Assembly (NCBI RefSeq): GCF_004770765.1
Contig: NZ_RQFK01000014.1
Location: forward strand, 62,001 to 126,000
Direction of reading: 5' to 3'
Source: Leptospira noumeaensis
Lineage (GTDB): Bacteria > Spirochaetota > Leptospiria > Leptospirales > Leptospiraceae
DNA length: 64,000 nucleotides
Part shown: one piece after another, positions 8,989 through 16,999 of the stretch
Layout: each line of letters begins with the position of its first letter
How positions within the stretch are numbered: the first letter of the stretch is position 1
Position numbers and translations under genes: made by a program
Notes under the pieces: generated by a model
Database searches by the model: none
What the model saw: only the letters and a program-made list of their open reading frames with translations
What the model was told of the DNA's origin: nothing

Positions 8989-10173
8989 TCACTCAGACCA
9001 AAGTTTTTTTAAGTCACTTGCGATATTTTTTTGCATGGCTTCGTTTGTGCCACCACCGATGCTCAGGAGAATGGCATCCCTATGCAATCTTTCTACTGGA
9101 TATTCACGGCAATACCCGTATCCGCCTAATACTTGTATTGCGTTTCTTGAGACTCGTTCTGCCATTTGAGTGGCCACAAGTTTTGCCGAAGCCGCACCAA
9201 GGGAGTTACGAACATCTGGCCCAAGTTCACTTGCCACATGATACACTAGGGCGCGAGCCGCTTGGTAATCTGCATAGGATTCAGCAACCATCCTTTGGAT
9301 TTGACCAAACTCCATTAGTTTTTTACCGAAGGCTTCTCTATGACGAATGGTATAATCACACATGATATCGATACAACGGCGAGCAATTCCAAGAGATTGT
9401 GCGGCCAGTGTCACTCGTTCAATTTCTAAATTCCGCATCATATGAGTGACAGCACCATTTTCCACACCAAGTAAATTCTCTTCTGGAACTTCCATATCTT
9501 CAAATACAAGTTGTGTTGTTGGGGAAGAACGCATTCCCATTTTTTCTTCTTTTTTACCGACCGAAAAACCTTTGTAAGACGATTCAATCACAAAGGAGGT
9601 CATTTTTTTTCCTGTTTTTTCTAACTTTGTATAGAGAACAAAAACTTGTCCAATGGATCCGTTGGTGATGTATTGTTTGACCCCATTGATGATGTAACGA
9701 TCACCCTTTTTTACTGCATGAGTGGTCATCCCAAGAACATCGGTTCCGGCCCCGGGTTCTGTCATTCCCATACCACCGATCCATTCACCGGTGATGACCT
9801 TACTCAAATAACGAGCTCTTTGAGAAGGATTGGAACTATAGAAAAAATTATTCACAAAAAGTACTTCGTGGGCTAAATAAGATAATGTAAATCCTGGATC
9901 AAACCTAGACATCTCTTCATGGATGATGACAGAGGCAAGTGGATCAAGACCATGGCCACCATCAGCTTCTGGTATCGTGATTCCAAAAATTCCAAGTTCG
10001 GAACCAAGACGTTTGAACAACATGGTATTAAAGGTTTCTTTTTCATCGTTTTCTTTGGCTTGTTCGTCCATTTCCCTTTCAGCAAAGGATGCCACTGACT
10101 CACGTAAGGCCAAATGGTCTTCTGTGGGATTGAATAAATCTAAAGATGATTTTTTTGTCGAAAGCGTACTCAT
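8989..10173 (-). CDS. acyl-CoA dehydrogenase
   Basis: Catalyses alpha,beta-dehydrogenation of an acyl-CoA, passing electrons to ETF (etfBA lies 4.5 kb away). Signatures are GGMGMTEPGAGTDVLGM (FAD/acyl signature 1) and RNAIQVLGGYGYCREYPVER (signature 2). The short-chain catalytic YEGT is replaced by IGGGTNE, while a Glu is present in NLEIERVTLAAQ, the arrangement of isovaleryl- and long-chain-type dehydrogenases. The longest frame begins 18 codons upstream at 10227. The ATG at 10173 (MSTLSTKK) fits the family length better, though neither has a clear ribosome site. Confidence 0.9.
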   Translation of the reverse strand: MSTLSTKKSSLDLFNPTEDHLALRESVASFAEREMDEQAKENDEKETFNTMLFKRLGSELGIFGITIPEADGGHGLDPLASVIIHEEMSRFDPGFTLSYLAHEVLFVNNFFYSSNPSQRARYLSKVITGEWIGGMGMTEPGAGTDVLGMTTHAVKKGDRYIINGVKQYITNGSIGQVFVLYTKLEKTGKKMTSFVIESSYKGFSVGKKEEKMGMRSSPTTQLVFEDMEVPEENLLGVENGAVTHMMRNLEIERVTLAAQSLGIARRCIDIMCDYTIRHREAFGKKLMEFGQIQRMVAESYADYQAARALVYHVASELGPDVRNSLGAASAKLVATQMAERVSRNAIQVLGGYGYCREYPVERLHRDAILLSIGGGTNEAMQKNIASDLKKLWSE

Positions 10174-10436
10174 AGAGATAAATTTTTCGTACTTTTCCTG
10201 AACCTGTAAACGAAAAAACCAGACCACTTGCCTGCCTTAGAATCGAAATCGCTACAAAAACGAACAGTTCATCTGATAATCAAACAAACTTTTATGATCA
10301 ACATAAGATATACACTAACTAGAGTTATTCTACAATTCCAAGCTTGACACAAGTTTCATATGGATAAAACAAAAACTACATTTATCAAGAGAACATCTAC
10401 TTACAACTAGTGATTATCCTATGAGGAAAATCCTAG
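10174..10436. promoter_or_regulatory. divergent intergenic region
   Basis: AT-rich non-coding stretch between two divergent transcripts. On the plus strand TTGACA (10344-10349) is followed after 15 bases by TAAAAC (10365-10370), a possible but off-spacing promoter for the sORF-HD unit. No long hairpin or riboswitch-like structure was seen. Confidence 0.35.
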
Positions 10437-10547
10437 ATGATAAAAAGTAAGCCTGAATCACAGGAATACTTTACAATTAATACAATCGATTCAAACATCA
10501 CTAAAAGATTCGAAAAATCTTTCGTCGAATCATCCAAAATACAATGA
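10437..10547 (+). CDS. small ORF translationally coupled to the HD protein
   Basis: A 36-codon frame, MIKSKPESQEYFTINTIDSN at its start and KRFEKSFVESSKIQ at its end. It has GAGGA nine bases before the ATG, and its TGA overlaps the ATG of the next gene (ATGA at 10544-10547). The next gene has no ribosome site of its own, so this small frame may be the entry point for its translation. No homology recognised; it could be a leader peptide only. Too short to judge by composition. Confidence 0.5.
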   Translation: MIKSKPESQEYFTINTIDSNITKRFEKSFVESSKIQ

Positions 10548-12019
10548 GCACTAACGATACAAACATAGTACCTCGAGATAAGCTCGCCAAATTTGAGTTA
10601 ACTGAAGAGTCTTTAAATAGTTTCCGTAAAAATAGCAATATTCCACTCGACCTTTACAATAAGGACGGACAAATCCTCATTCATAAAAAAAGAAACCCTA
10701 CTGAAGCTGATTTCGGAAAACTACTAAAGTTCGAAATGCAAGGGGTTTACTTTCTTATTTCAGAGTTAAAAAAATCAAAAGCTCCAGGTCAAAACGATCA
10801 TAGTTATTTAGAACCAGGTCGCACAACCAAACTATTTGATCAGGAAAAAACCTCTCGCTTTGCGAAACAATCCCAAGCACTCATTGAAGACCTTCGGAAA
10901 ACCTCTTTCTCTTCAGACCAAGCTGTTTTTGTACAAAACTCTGTGAACGAACTACTCACTGACTTCACAAGTAATCCTGACTTTGAACTAGGGATTTTTA
11001 ATATTTTAGAAATTCTAGGAGTGGCAGGAGTTTCTGTTGAATCAGAACTTATGACCAAACGCACAGTCGTTGCTATGGGAATGAAGGTTCGCACAAAAAA
11101 AATCGTCAATGAAGGAAAAGAAGAATCCAATAAAAAAGACCATTTGAGTCTTATGATGGCAAGTTATTTGGCAGATGTTGGATACTCAAGGTTAGACATC
11201 AAAAACAATCCAAAACTCACTAAAGAAGAATATGCTGTTGTCCAACAACATCCCATCATTAGTTATTTGATGACACTTCCTGCTCCGGAAATTGATTCCC
11301 ATGTCAGAACATTAATTTTAAACCATCACAGACCCTATCGTGGCAACGGTGTGAACAACAACTTTCCAGACCCAAGGTCTCTTTTTACAAAACTTATGTC
11401 CGTCCGTGACAAATACAATAAGGATGTTGGAAAAGAAAGAATCACACAAGACATCGAACTCCAACTCCACTTACAAGAAAATAATGTAACCTCTGCTAGT
11501 TTTGAAGAGGACATTGCCATCCTTTCATTGGCAAGTGAATATGCATCCCTCACATCAAACCAACCGTGGAGACCAGCTTTTAAATCATCTACAGCTTTAA
11601 AGATGATTCTCAATGATTCCTTTTTCTCCTATAGCAATAAAAACATCAGACATCTTTTAGATTATGTAGGAAGTTCTCTCACCAATAACGAAAACATTGT
11701 AAACTTTGGAGACTTTGTCATCACAGCCTCCGTAGATTCTGAAAGACGAGCTCATTTTGATATTTGTATCGTGTTAGAAGTAGGTCGTTACCAAACAAGA
11801 CCCAAACTCCAAAGAATTTGTAGCATCAATCCTATTTTTCAAAAAGGAAACAAATTCAAAATTGCAGACTTTGATTTACAGAGCATTAAAATTGATCGTA
11901 GAAAAGCAATTATGGACTTAGCTTTACAAGCGGGCACATCTCGTGTGATTTATATCATCGATCCGGAACTAAACCCCGCCCTCCACGAAGCCGTTTACAA
12001 AATCAATATGGCCTCTTAA
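10544..12019 (+). CDS. degenerate HD-GYP-like signalling protein
   Basis: 491 residues without membrane segments. The N-terminal half (about 1-200) is unrecognised. Residues 200-290 resemble HD-GYP domains: MMASYLADVGYSRLDI stands where functional enzymes have L-x-HDIGK, then KLTKEEYAVVQQHPIISYLM and LILNHHRPYRGNGV match the HP and HHE-x-x-DG-x-GYP blocks. The HD pair itself (A-D in LADVG) and the GYP (GNGV) are altered, so cyclic-di-GMP hydrolysis is doubtful and a binding or scaffold role is possible. A C-terminal domain of about 130 residues is unrecognised. It converges on the adenylate cyclase, sharing four bases (TTAA, 12016-12019), so the two mRNAs overlap at their 3' ends. Confidence 0.75.
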   Translation: MSTNDTNIVPRDKLAKFELTEESLNSFRKNSNIPLDLYNKDGQILIHKKRNPTEADFGKLLKFEMQGVYFLISELKKSKAPGQNDHSYLEPGRTTKLFDQEKTSRFAKQSQALIEDLRKTSFSSDQAVFVQNSVNELLTDFTSNPDFELGIFNILEILGVAGVSVESELMTKRTVVAMGMKVRTKKIVNEGKEESNKKDHLSLMMASYLADVGYSRLDIKNNPKLTKEEYAVVQQHPIISYLMTLPAPEIDSHVRTLILNHHRPYRGNGVNNNFPDPRSLFTKLMSVRDKYNKDVGKERITQDIELQLHLQENNVTSASFEEDIAILSLASEYASLTSNQPWRPAFKSSTALKMILNDSFFSYSNKNIRHLLDYVGSSLTNNENIVNFGDFVITASVDSERRAHFDICIVLEVGRYQTRPKLQRICSINPIFQKGNKFKIADFDLQSIKIDRRKAIMDLALQAGTSRVIYIIDPELNPALHEAVYKINMAS

Positions 12020-13458
12020 ATTTTACTTGGTGCATACAGATGAATTTTTTGTTCTCTTCCGGTAAGAGTCACAGATTCTTTTTTATCCCAACCAGTTGGC
12101 GAACCTGTCTCCAACCAAACGGCTTCCGAAATTAAAAAAGAAACTCCCAAATCTTTACAGGCAGATTCGATGCGAGAAGCTGTATTCACCGTGTCACCAA
12201 TCACAGTGTATTCCATTCTTTCTTCCGATCCAATACTCCCACAAAACACTTCTCCTGTGTGAATCCCGATTCCAATTTTGATTTCTGATTCACCCTTAGA
12301 ATTTCGTTCTTCGTTCCAACTTTTTAATTCATCTAACATAGACTTTGCGGCAAGAACTGCATTTTTGGAATCTTCTCCAATAATTTCTGAAGGTGTGGGA
12401 GTACCAAATGTTGCCATCACCGCATCCCCAATGAATTTATCCAAACTTCCATTGTGTTTAAAAATGGCCCGCACCATTCGGCGGCGAAACTCTGTTAAAA
12501 AAATTGACAACGCTTCTGGATCCATTGGTTCTGAAAATTGAGTGAACCCTCGGATATCACTAAAAAGAATGGTAACCTTCTGGCGTTTGCCTTTAGCGAT
12601 GACTTCCGGCTCCGAAACAATTTCAGATACCAAATCTGGAGAAAAATAACGAGATAAAGTTGTTTTCTGCGATTCAGCGGCCGCAAATTTTAATAACATC
12701 CTAAGGCTACGAAAGATCGCATAAGAAATCGCAAAAACCAAAACAAGGTAAACTGTTGGTTTTGTAACAGATGCATCCGACAAAATGATTTGATCACCGA
12801 GGACATACTCATGCCAATCCATACTACTGACAGAATTTGTATCCACTAAGGCATAAAATAAAAATCCATAATAACTGATGAGAAAACAAACAAAGGAAAA
12901 GTTAACGAGTGAAAACCTGTATTGAAACAAACTCAAAGACAAAGGCAAAAGATAAAACACAACCAATGGTGTTTTGACAAGGAAGTTTGGATTTCCATCT
13001 CCCTTTAAAATGTACCAGTTAAAAATGGTAACGGAGATGAGTAAGTTATCGATAAACAAACTAATATAATCATACTTAGTTTTCCAATGACCCCTACTTT
13101 TTTTTAAAATTTGATAATGGATGAATGTATTTAAAAAATAAAATGCAATTGCTACGTAATTTATCAAATATCCATACACAGAATCTGTATTGCTGAGATT
13201 GGCAACCGCACTGGCAACGAGGGCAACTCCAATCACATACCGAAACCGAACGGCAAACAAAGCCCCCATTTGTTCTTCTTGGAATAAAAGTTCCGACATA
13301 TACCGAGGAAACTGATCTCGGATGCAATAAACAGAACGAATGGAACGGACAATCGAGGCGAACATAACCAGAGATTCGAACAGATAAAGTTTTGTTTGCA
13401 AGGGAATTTTCTTTTTGCCAATTCTGAATCCATTCCTTATCAATGAATCATGTTCCAA
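12016..13458 (-). CDS. membrane adenylate/guanylate cyclase (class III)
   Basis: Makes a cyclic nucleotide, probably cAMP, at the inner membrane. About six hydrophobic segments fill residues 25-250 (e.g. YVAIAFYFLNTFIHY, VYLVLVFAISYAIFRSL), followed by a class III cyclase domain. Its metal-binding aspartates are in TILFSDIRGF and IGDAVMATFG. Lys before FIGD and Asp in YTVIGDTVNTASRIE suggest ATP rather than GTP. The start is uncertain: TTG at 13458 overlaps the first codons of the divergent gene by 9 bp, while TTG at 13443 has GGAA upstream and would remove the overlap. Its 3' end overlaps the HD gene. Confidence 0.9.
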   Translation of the reverse strand: MEHDSLIRNGFRIGKKKIPLQTKLYLFESLVMFASIVRSIRSVYCIRDQFPRYMSELLFQEEQMGALFAVRFRYVIGVALVASAVANLSNTDSVYGYLINYVAIAFYFLNTFIHYQILKKSRGHWKTKYDYISLFIDNLLISVTIFNWYILKGDGNPNFLVKTPLVVFYLLPLSLSLFQYRFSLVNFSFVCFLISYYGFLFYALVDTNSVSSMDWHEYVLGDQIILSDASVTKPTVYLVLVFAISYAIFRSLRMLLKFAAAESQKTTLSRYFSPDLVSEIVSEPEVIAKGKRQKVTILFSDIRGFTQFSEPMDPEALSIFLTEFRRRMVRAIFKHNGSLDKFIGDAVMATFGTPTPSEIIGEDSKNAVLAAKSMLDELKSWNEERNSKGESEIKIGIGIHTGEVFCGSIGSEERMEYTVIGDTVNTASRIESACKDLGVSFLISEAVWLETGSPTGWDKKESVTLTGREQKIHLYAPSKI

Positions 13459-14277
13459 AACGGGTGGATGGTTCGATTCGGAAAACTGACTTCCTTCCTT
13501 GCTGTGGACGTTCTCGTTTCCGTTTGGGCCAACCTTTCCTTTTTTTCCCTTTATGGAAATGAGAAAATTCGATTCACCCTTCTCCTTTTTTATACAAGTT
13601 CTGTTTGGGCGCTGTATCTAACCGACCATTTATGGGATGCTTTGCGAGAAAAGGACTTGGTCTCCGAACGAGGGAAATTTTATTTAAGACATCGCCATCT
13701 GATTGTTAGTTTTATCATTTTTCTTATCCTTATTTCACTTTTTGTAGGATTCTATTTTGAACTTTCTTTTCTCTTAAAAAACCTTCCTTTACTCCTGGCA
13801 TTTTTGTTTTCCGTATGTTTGATTGTCTTCCACCTCTCCCCCATTCCCAAAGAAATTCTAGTTTCTGGATTGTATACCTTGGGAGTGATTGCCCCCTTCG
13901 GATCGTTTGGTGGCAAAAATCCCCTTGTCCTCGTATTTTTTTTCCATGTTTTTGCCAATGTCCTTCTCACCTACAATCAAGACCGTGCCTTTGACCTTGT
14001 GCAAAATACCTTCACCCTCACAGAGATCCTAGATTCCAAAAAATTAAGGACCAGTGTTCTTTCTCTTTTGGGCATGGGGATTTTGATTCTTTTGGCGCTC
14101 GAGATTTGGTGTTCTCTGTCTTTTCCCTTCCTTTTCGGAATGGGACTTTGTTATTTTTGGTTGGGGGTATGTTGTTTTCTTCCAATGGATGGGTTTCGGT
14201 TTAAATCAGCCTGTGAACTTTCTTATCTACCACTCTTCCTTCCGCAGATCTTTTTTTTCTTCTCCCCGCTTCCTTAA
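13450..14277 (+). CDS. polytopic membrane protein, UbiA-like in outline
   Basis: 275 residues with seven or eight hydrophobic helices. YLTDHLWDALREKDL and the following RGKFYLRHRHL recall the DRxxDxxxD loop and RHRF segment of UbiA-type prenyltransferase relatives, and NQDRAFDLVQN resembles their second Asp-rich loop. The Asp pattern is incomplete, so prenyl transfer is not claimed. The start could be ATG 13450 or, with GGGTGG upstream, ATG 13468; the latter avoids part of the overlap with the cyclase start. A small membrane protein follows 16 bp downstream. Confidence 0.65.
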   Translation: MFQNGWMVRFGKLTSFLAVDVLVSVWANLSFFSLYGNEKIRFTLLLFYTSSVWALYLTDHLWDALREKDLVSERGKFYLRHRHLIVSFIIFLILISLFVGFYFELSFLLKNLPLLLAFLFSVCLIVFHLSPIPKEILVSGLYTLGVIAPFGSFGGKNPLVLVFFFHVFANVLLTYNQDRAFDLVQNTFTLTEILDSKKLRTSVLSLLGMGILILLALEIWCSLSFPFLFGMGLCYFWLGVCCFLPMDGFRFKSACELSYLPLFLPQIFFFFSPLP

Positions 14278-14293
14278 AATTTAGGGTGGGTTT

Positions 14294-14593
14294 ATGTGGT
14301 TACTCATCCTCCATTCCTTTGCCCTACTGTTTTTTGCCTTACTTTTTGCTTTCCGATTTAGAAAACTTGTTCCCCATCCGGAAACAAATGTCCTCGAACA
14401 AATCCAAGTGGCCACAAATGACTGGAAATCCACTCCCCACTGGGTTCTCCTACTCACGTTTATCCTTTTCCTATTTTATCCACTGACACTCGGTTTTTCC
14501 TTCTTCCTCCGGACGGACGCCAACGTTGTAGTAGTCATCCTTTGGGTCATTTGGGCCTACAATTGGAGTAAATACACGTTCTGGAGAGAATAA
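14294..14593 (+). CDS. small hypothetical membrane protein
   Basis: 99 residues with three hydrophobic stretches: an N-terminal helix (LLILHSFALLFFALLFAF), a cytosolic or periplasmic loop rich in charged residues, then LLLTFILFLFYPLTLGF and VVVVILWVIWAY. Preceded by GGGTGGG six bases before the ATG. Probably in operon with the UbiA-like gene upstream. No function recognised. Confidence 0.6.
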   Translation: MWLLILHSFALLFFALLFAFRFRKLVPHPETNVLEQIQVATNDWKSTPHWVLLLTFILFLFYPLTLGFSFFLRTDANVVVVILWVIWAYNWSKYTFWRE

Positions 14594-14660
14594 TGTACTT
14601 CCCTTAAGACTTCCCTCACGTTTTCTGGTCTAAGGAAATCCACGAAAACGGGGTTTAGGA

Positions 14661-15422
14661 ATGAAAATTGTTGTTCTAGTTAAACAGGTTCCGGACACGG
14701 AAACCAATATCAAAGTCGGCGACAAATCGATCAACGAAGCTGGCGTAAAATGGATCATCTCTCCTTATGATGAATTTGCTATCGAAGAGGGAATTAGAAT
14801 TCGCGAAAAAAGCGGTGGAGAAGTCATTGCAGTGTCCCTCGGCCCAGACCGCGCTGTAGAAGCACTTCGTACTGCCTACGCTATGGGTGTAGACAGAGCT
14901 GTTCATGTAAAAGTGGATGACTACGTAACTTTTGATTCTACATACACTTCCGAACTTCTTGCAAACCTCATCAAAGCTGAAAATGCAGATGTAGTGATTG
15001 GTGGACGTCAATCCATCGATACTGACAGCTCACAAGTTGTCGTTCAAATTGCAGAGAGATTGAATGTTCCTCACGTAGCAATGGCCCTCAAACTAGAGTT
15101 TGACGGAAACAAAGTTACTGCAACTCGCGAAATCGAAGGTGGAACTGAAGTAGTAGAAACAACTGCTCCTTTAGCTGTCACTGCTCAAAAAGGATTGAAC
15201 GAACCAAGATACCCAAGTTTGAAAGGAATCATGTCTGCGAAGAAAAAACCGGTAGATGTTAAAAAACCGGAAGAACTCGGAGCAACTGGATCTAAACTCG
15301 AAGTTGTATCTCTTGAACCACCTCCTCCACGTATCGCTGGTCGAAAACTGGAAGCAGCAGATGCAGCAGGTTTTGCATCTCAACTTGTAAAAGCACTTCG
15401 CGAAGAAGCGAAGGTCATCTAA
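14661..15422 (+). CDS. etfB: electron transfer flavoprotein beta subunit
   Basis: AMP-binding half of ETF, which carries electrons from acyl-CoA dehydrogenases to the membrane quinone pool. The beta-subunit start KIVVLVKQVPDTE, the segment ALRTAYAMGVDRAVHV, and the AMP-loop region VIGGRQSIDTDSSQV are all present; 253 residues is normal. TTTAGGAATG supplies the ribosome site. It is followed by etfA after 10 bp with its own GGAGA. The two acyl-CoA dehydrogenases elsewhere in the window are probable partners. Confidence 0.97.
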   Translation: MKIVVLVKQVPDTETNIKVGDKSINEAGVKWIISPYDEFAIEEGIRIREKSGGEVIAVSLGPDRAVEALRTAYAMGVDRAVHVKVDDYVTFDSTYTSELLANLIKAENADVVIGGRQSIDTDSSQVVVQIAERLNVPHVAMALKLEFDGNKVTATREIEGGTEVVETTAPLAVTAQKGLNEPRYPSLKGIMSAKKKPVDVKKPEELGATGSKLEVVSLEPPPPRIAGRKLEAADAAGFASQLVKALREEAKVI

Positions 15423-15432
15423 GGAGACTAAC

Positions 15433-16392
15433 ATGGCAGATGTTTTAGTAGTTGGTGAATTAAAAAACGGCGAACTTAAAAAAATCTCAAAAGAACTCAC
15501 TTCTGCAGCTCGCAAAATTGCGGACTCCATTGGTGGCAAAGTTCATACAGTAATCATTACTGAAAACGTGGATGCGTTTGCAGGTGATTTGAAAGCGGTT
15601 GGTGCTGATACAGTAATCGGTGCAAACCTTGGCGAATTTACTCCTGAAGGTTATGCAAATGGAATTTTTGCAATCATCCAAGAGAAAAAACCAGCAGTGG
15701 TTCTTCTACCACACTCCGCACAAGGAAAAGAATACTCTGCAAGAGTAGCGATCAAAGCAAATGCTGGAATCGTTGCTGATGCGGTAGCTCTTTCTGTTGA
15801 CGGTGGTAAAGTTGTTGCTAAAAAACCAATTTACTCTGGAAAAGCTTATGCAAATTTCAAAGTCACTTCCGACATCCAAATCTTTACAGTACGTGCTAAC
15901 TCCCAAGAAGTAACTCCAAAAGACGGAGCGGGTGCTGTTGAAAAATCTGGTGCAGCTGCAGGCGAAGTAAGAACTAAGTCTCTCTCTAAAGATCTTTCTG
16001 GTGGAAACAAAGTACAACTTGCTGATGCTTCTATCATTGTGTCAGGCGGACGCGGAATCAAAGGACCAGAAAACTGGCCTATCATCCAAGACTTAGCAGA
16101 CACACTCGGAGCAGCACTTGGTGCTTCTCGTGCGACTGTAGATGCAGGATGGATTTCTCACTCCCACCAAGTAGGACAAACAGGTAAAACTGTCTCCCCT
16201 AATTGTTACATTGCTTGCGGTATCTCCGGAGCCATCCAACACTTAGCGGGTATGGGATCTTCTAAATACATCGTTGCCATCAACAAAGATGGAGATGCTC
16301 CTATTTTCAAAGTAGCAACTTACGGTGTCGTTGCGGACCTTTTCGAAGTAGTGCCTGCACTTACTTCTGAGTTCAAAAAAGTATTGGGTTAA
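15433..16392 (+). CDS. etfA: electron transfer flavoprotein alpha subunit
   Basis: FAD-binding ETF subunit. The C-terminal FAD domain is complete: [32 protein letters not shown] and [19 protein letters not shown], with [19 protein letters not shown] closing it. 319 residues is the usual size. The stop codon sits in the loop of a perfect hairpin (16381-16402). Confidence 0.97.
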   Translation: MADVLVVGELKNGELKKISKELTSAARKIADSIGGKVHTVIITENVDAFAGDLKAVGADTVIGANLGEFTPEGYANGIFAIIQEKKPAVVLLPHSAQGKEYSARVAIKANAGIVADAVALSVDGGKVVAKKPIYSGKAYANFKVTSDIQIFTVRANSQEVTPKDGAGAVEKSGAAAGEVRTKSLSKDLSGGNKVQLADASIIVSGGRGIKGPENWPIIQDLADTLGAALGASRATVDAGWISHSHQVGQTGKTVSPNCYIACGISGAIQHLAGMGSSKYIVAINKDGDAPIFKVATYGVVADLFEVVPALTSEFKKVLG

Positions 16393-16402
16393 TTCCCAAT
16401 AC
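16381..16402 (+). terminator. stem-loop over the etfA stop codon
   Basis: GTATTGGG and CCCAATAC form a perfect 8-bp stem with loop TTAATT, which contains the etfA TAA. There is no T-run, so full termination is unlikely. It may act as a 3' stabiliser or partial attenuator that lowers expression of the downstream LolA-like gene. Confidence 0.45.
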
Positions 16403-16415
16403 GAACTATCAAACT

Positions 16416-16997
16416 TTGAGGAATTTCCTTCCCAAATTTACGATTGTTCTCCTTTTCTCTGTCCAAACGGGTTACCTTTGGGCAGAGGATGGAAGAGATC
16501 GCCTGAATGCCGTCATAGGCAAAATGAATTCTCTCGAAAGTTTTCGCGCCTCTGTCACCATCAACGGTGGCCTAACGGGTGTCGTATCTTTCAAAAGCCC
16601 AAACCAACTCCATGCTCGTTTCAGTGACGGACGGATCATTTCCTCGAACGGCAGGATTTTATGGTTTTATAATCCAGACTCATCCATAGCAGGAAAACAA
16701 GACCTAAAAGGTGTTTCCGGCGGACTCGGTGGCCTACTTTCCGGATACGAAAATGTGTCGGTAAGTGGAAGAACTTTTCGTCTTACTTCTACTACCAAGC
16801 GGTATAATGAAATTATCTTGGTTGTTTCCGATAACGACCTTCCCCGCGTACTCAAAATGAAACGTTCCGATGAAGAAATCACCGAAGTGGCCTTCTCAGG
16901 CATAGCTACCAATATTGGTCTCGGAACAGGACTATTCAACTTCCAACCTCCCACAAGCTCACAAATTGTTGAGAACCCTCTCAACCAAAAGGAGTGA
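16416..16997 (+). CDS. LolA-like outer-membrane lipoprotein carrier
   Basis: Probable periplasmic carrier that moves lipoproteins to the outer membrane. Signal peptide KFTIVLLFSVQTGYLWA precedes the mature start EDGRDRLNAVIGKMNSLESF. The LolA half-barrel pattern follows, with GVVSFKSPNQLHARFSDG, ISSNGRILWFYNPD and LPRVLKMKRSDEEITEVAFSGI. Start taken as TTG 16416; no good ribosome site, and an ATT a few codons later preceded by GAGG cannot be excluded. In a lipoprotein-rich organism the role is reasonable. Confidence 0.75.
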   Translation: MRNFLPKFTIVLLFSVQTGYLWAEDGRDRLNAVIGKMNSLESFRASVTINGGLTGVVSFKSPNQLHARFSDGRIISSNGRILWFYNPDSSIAGKQDLKGVSGGLGGLLSGYENVSVSGRTFRLTSTTKRYNEIILVVSDNDLPRVLKMKRSDEEITEVAFSGIATNIGLGTGLFNFQPPTSSQIVENPLNQKE

Positions 16998-16999
16998 TT

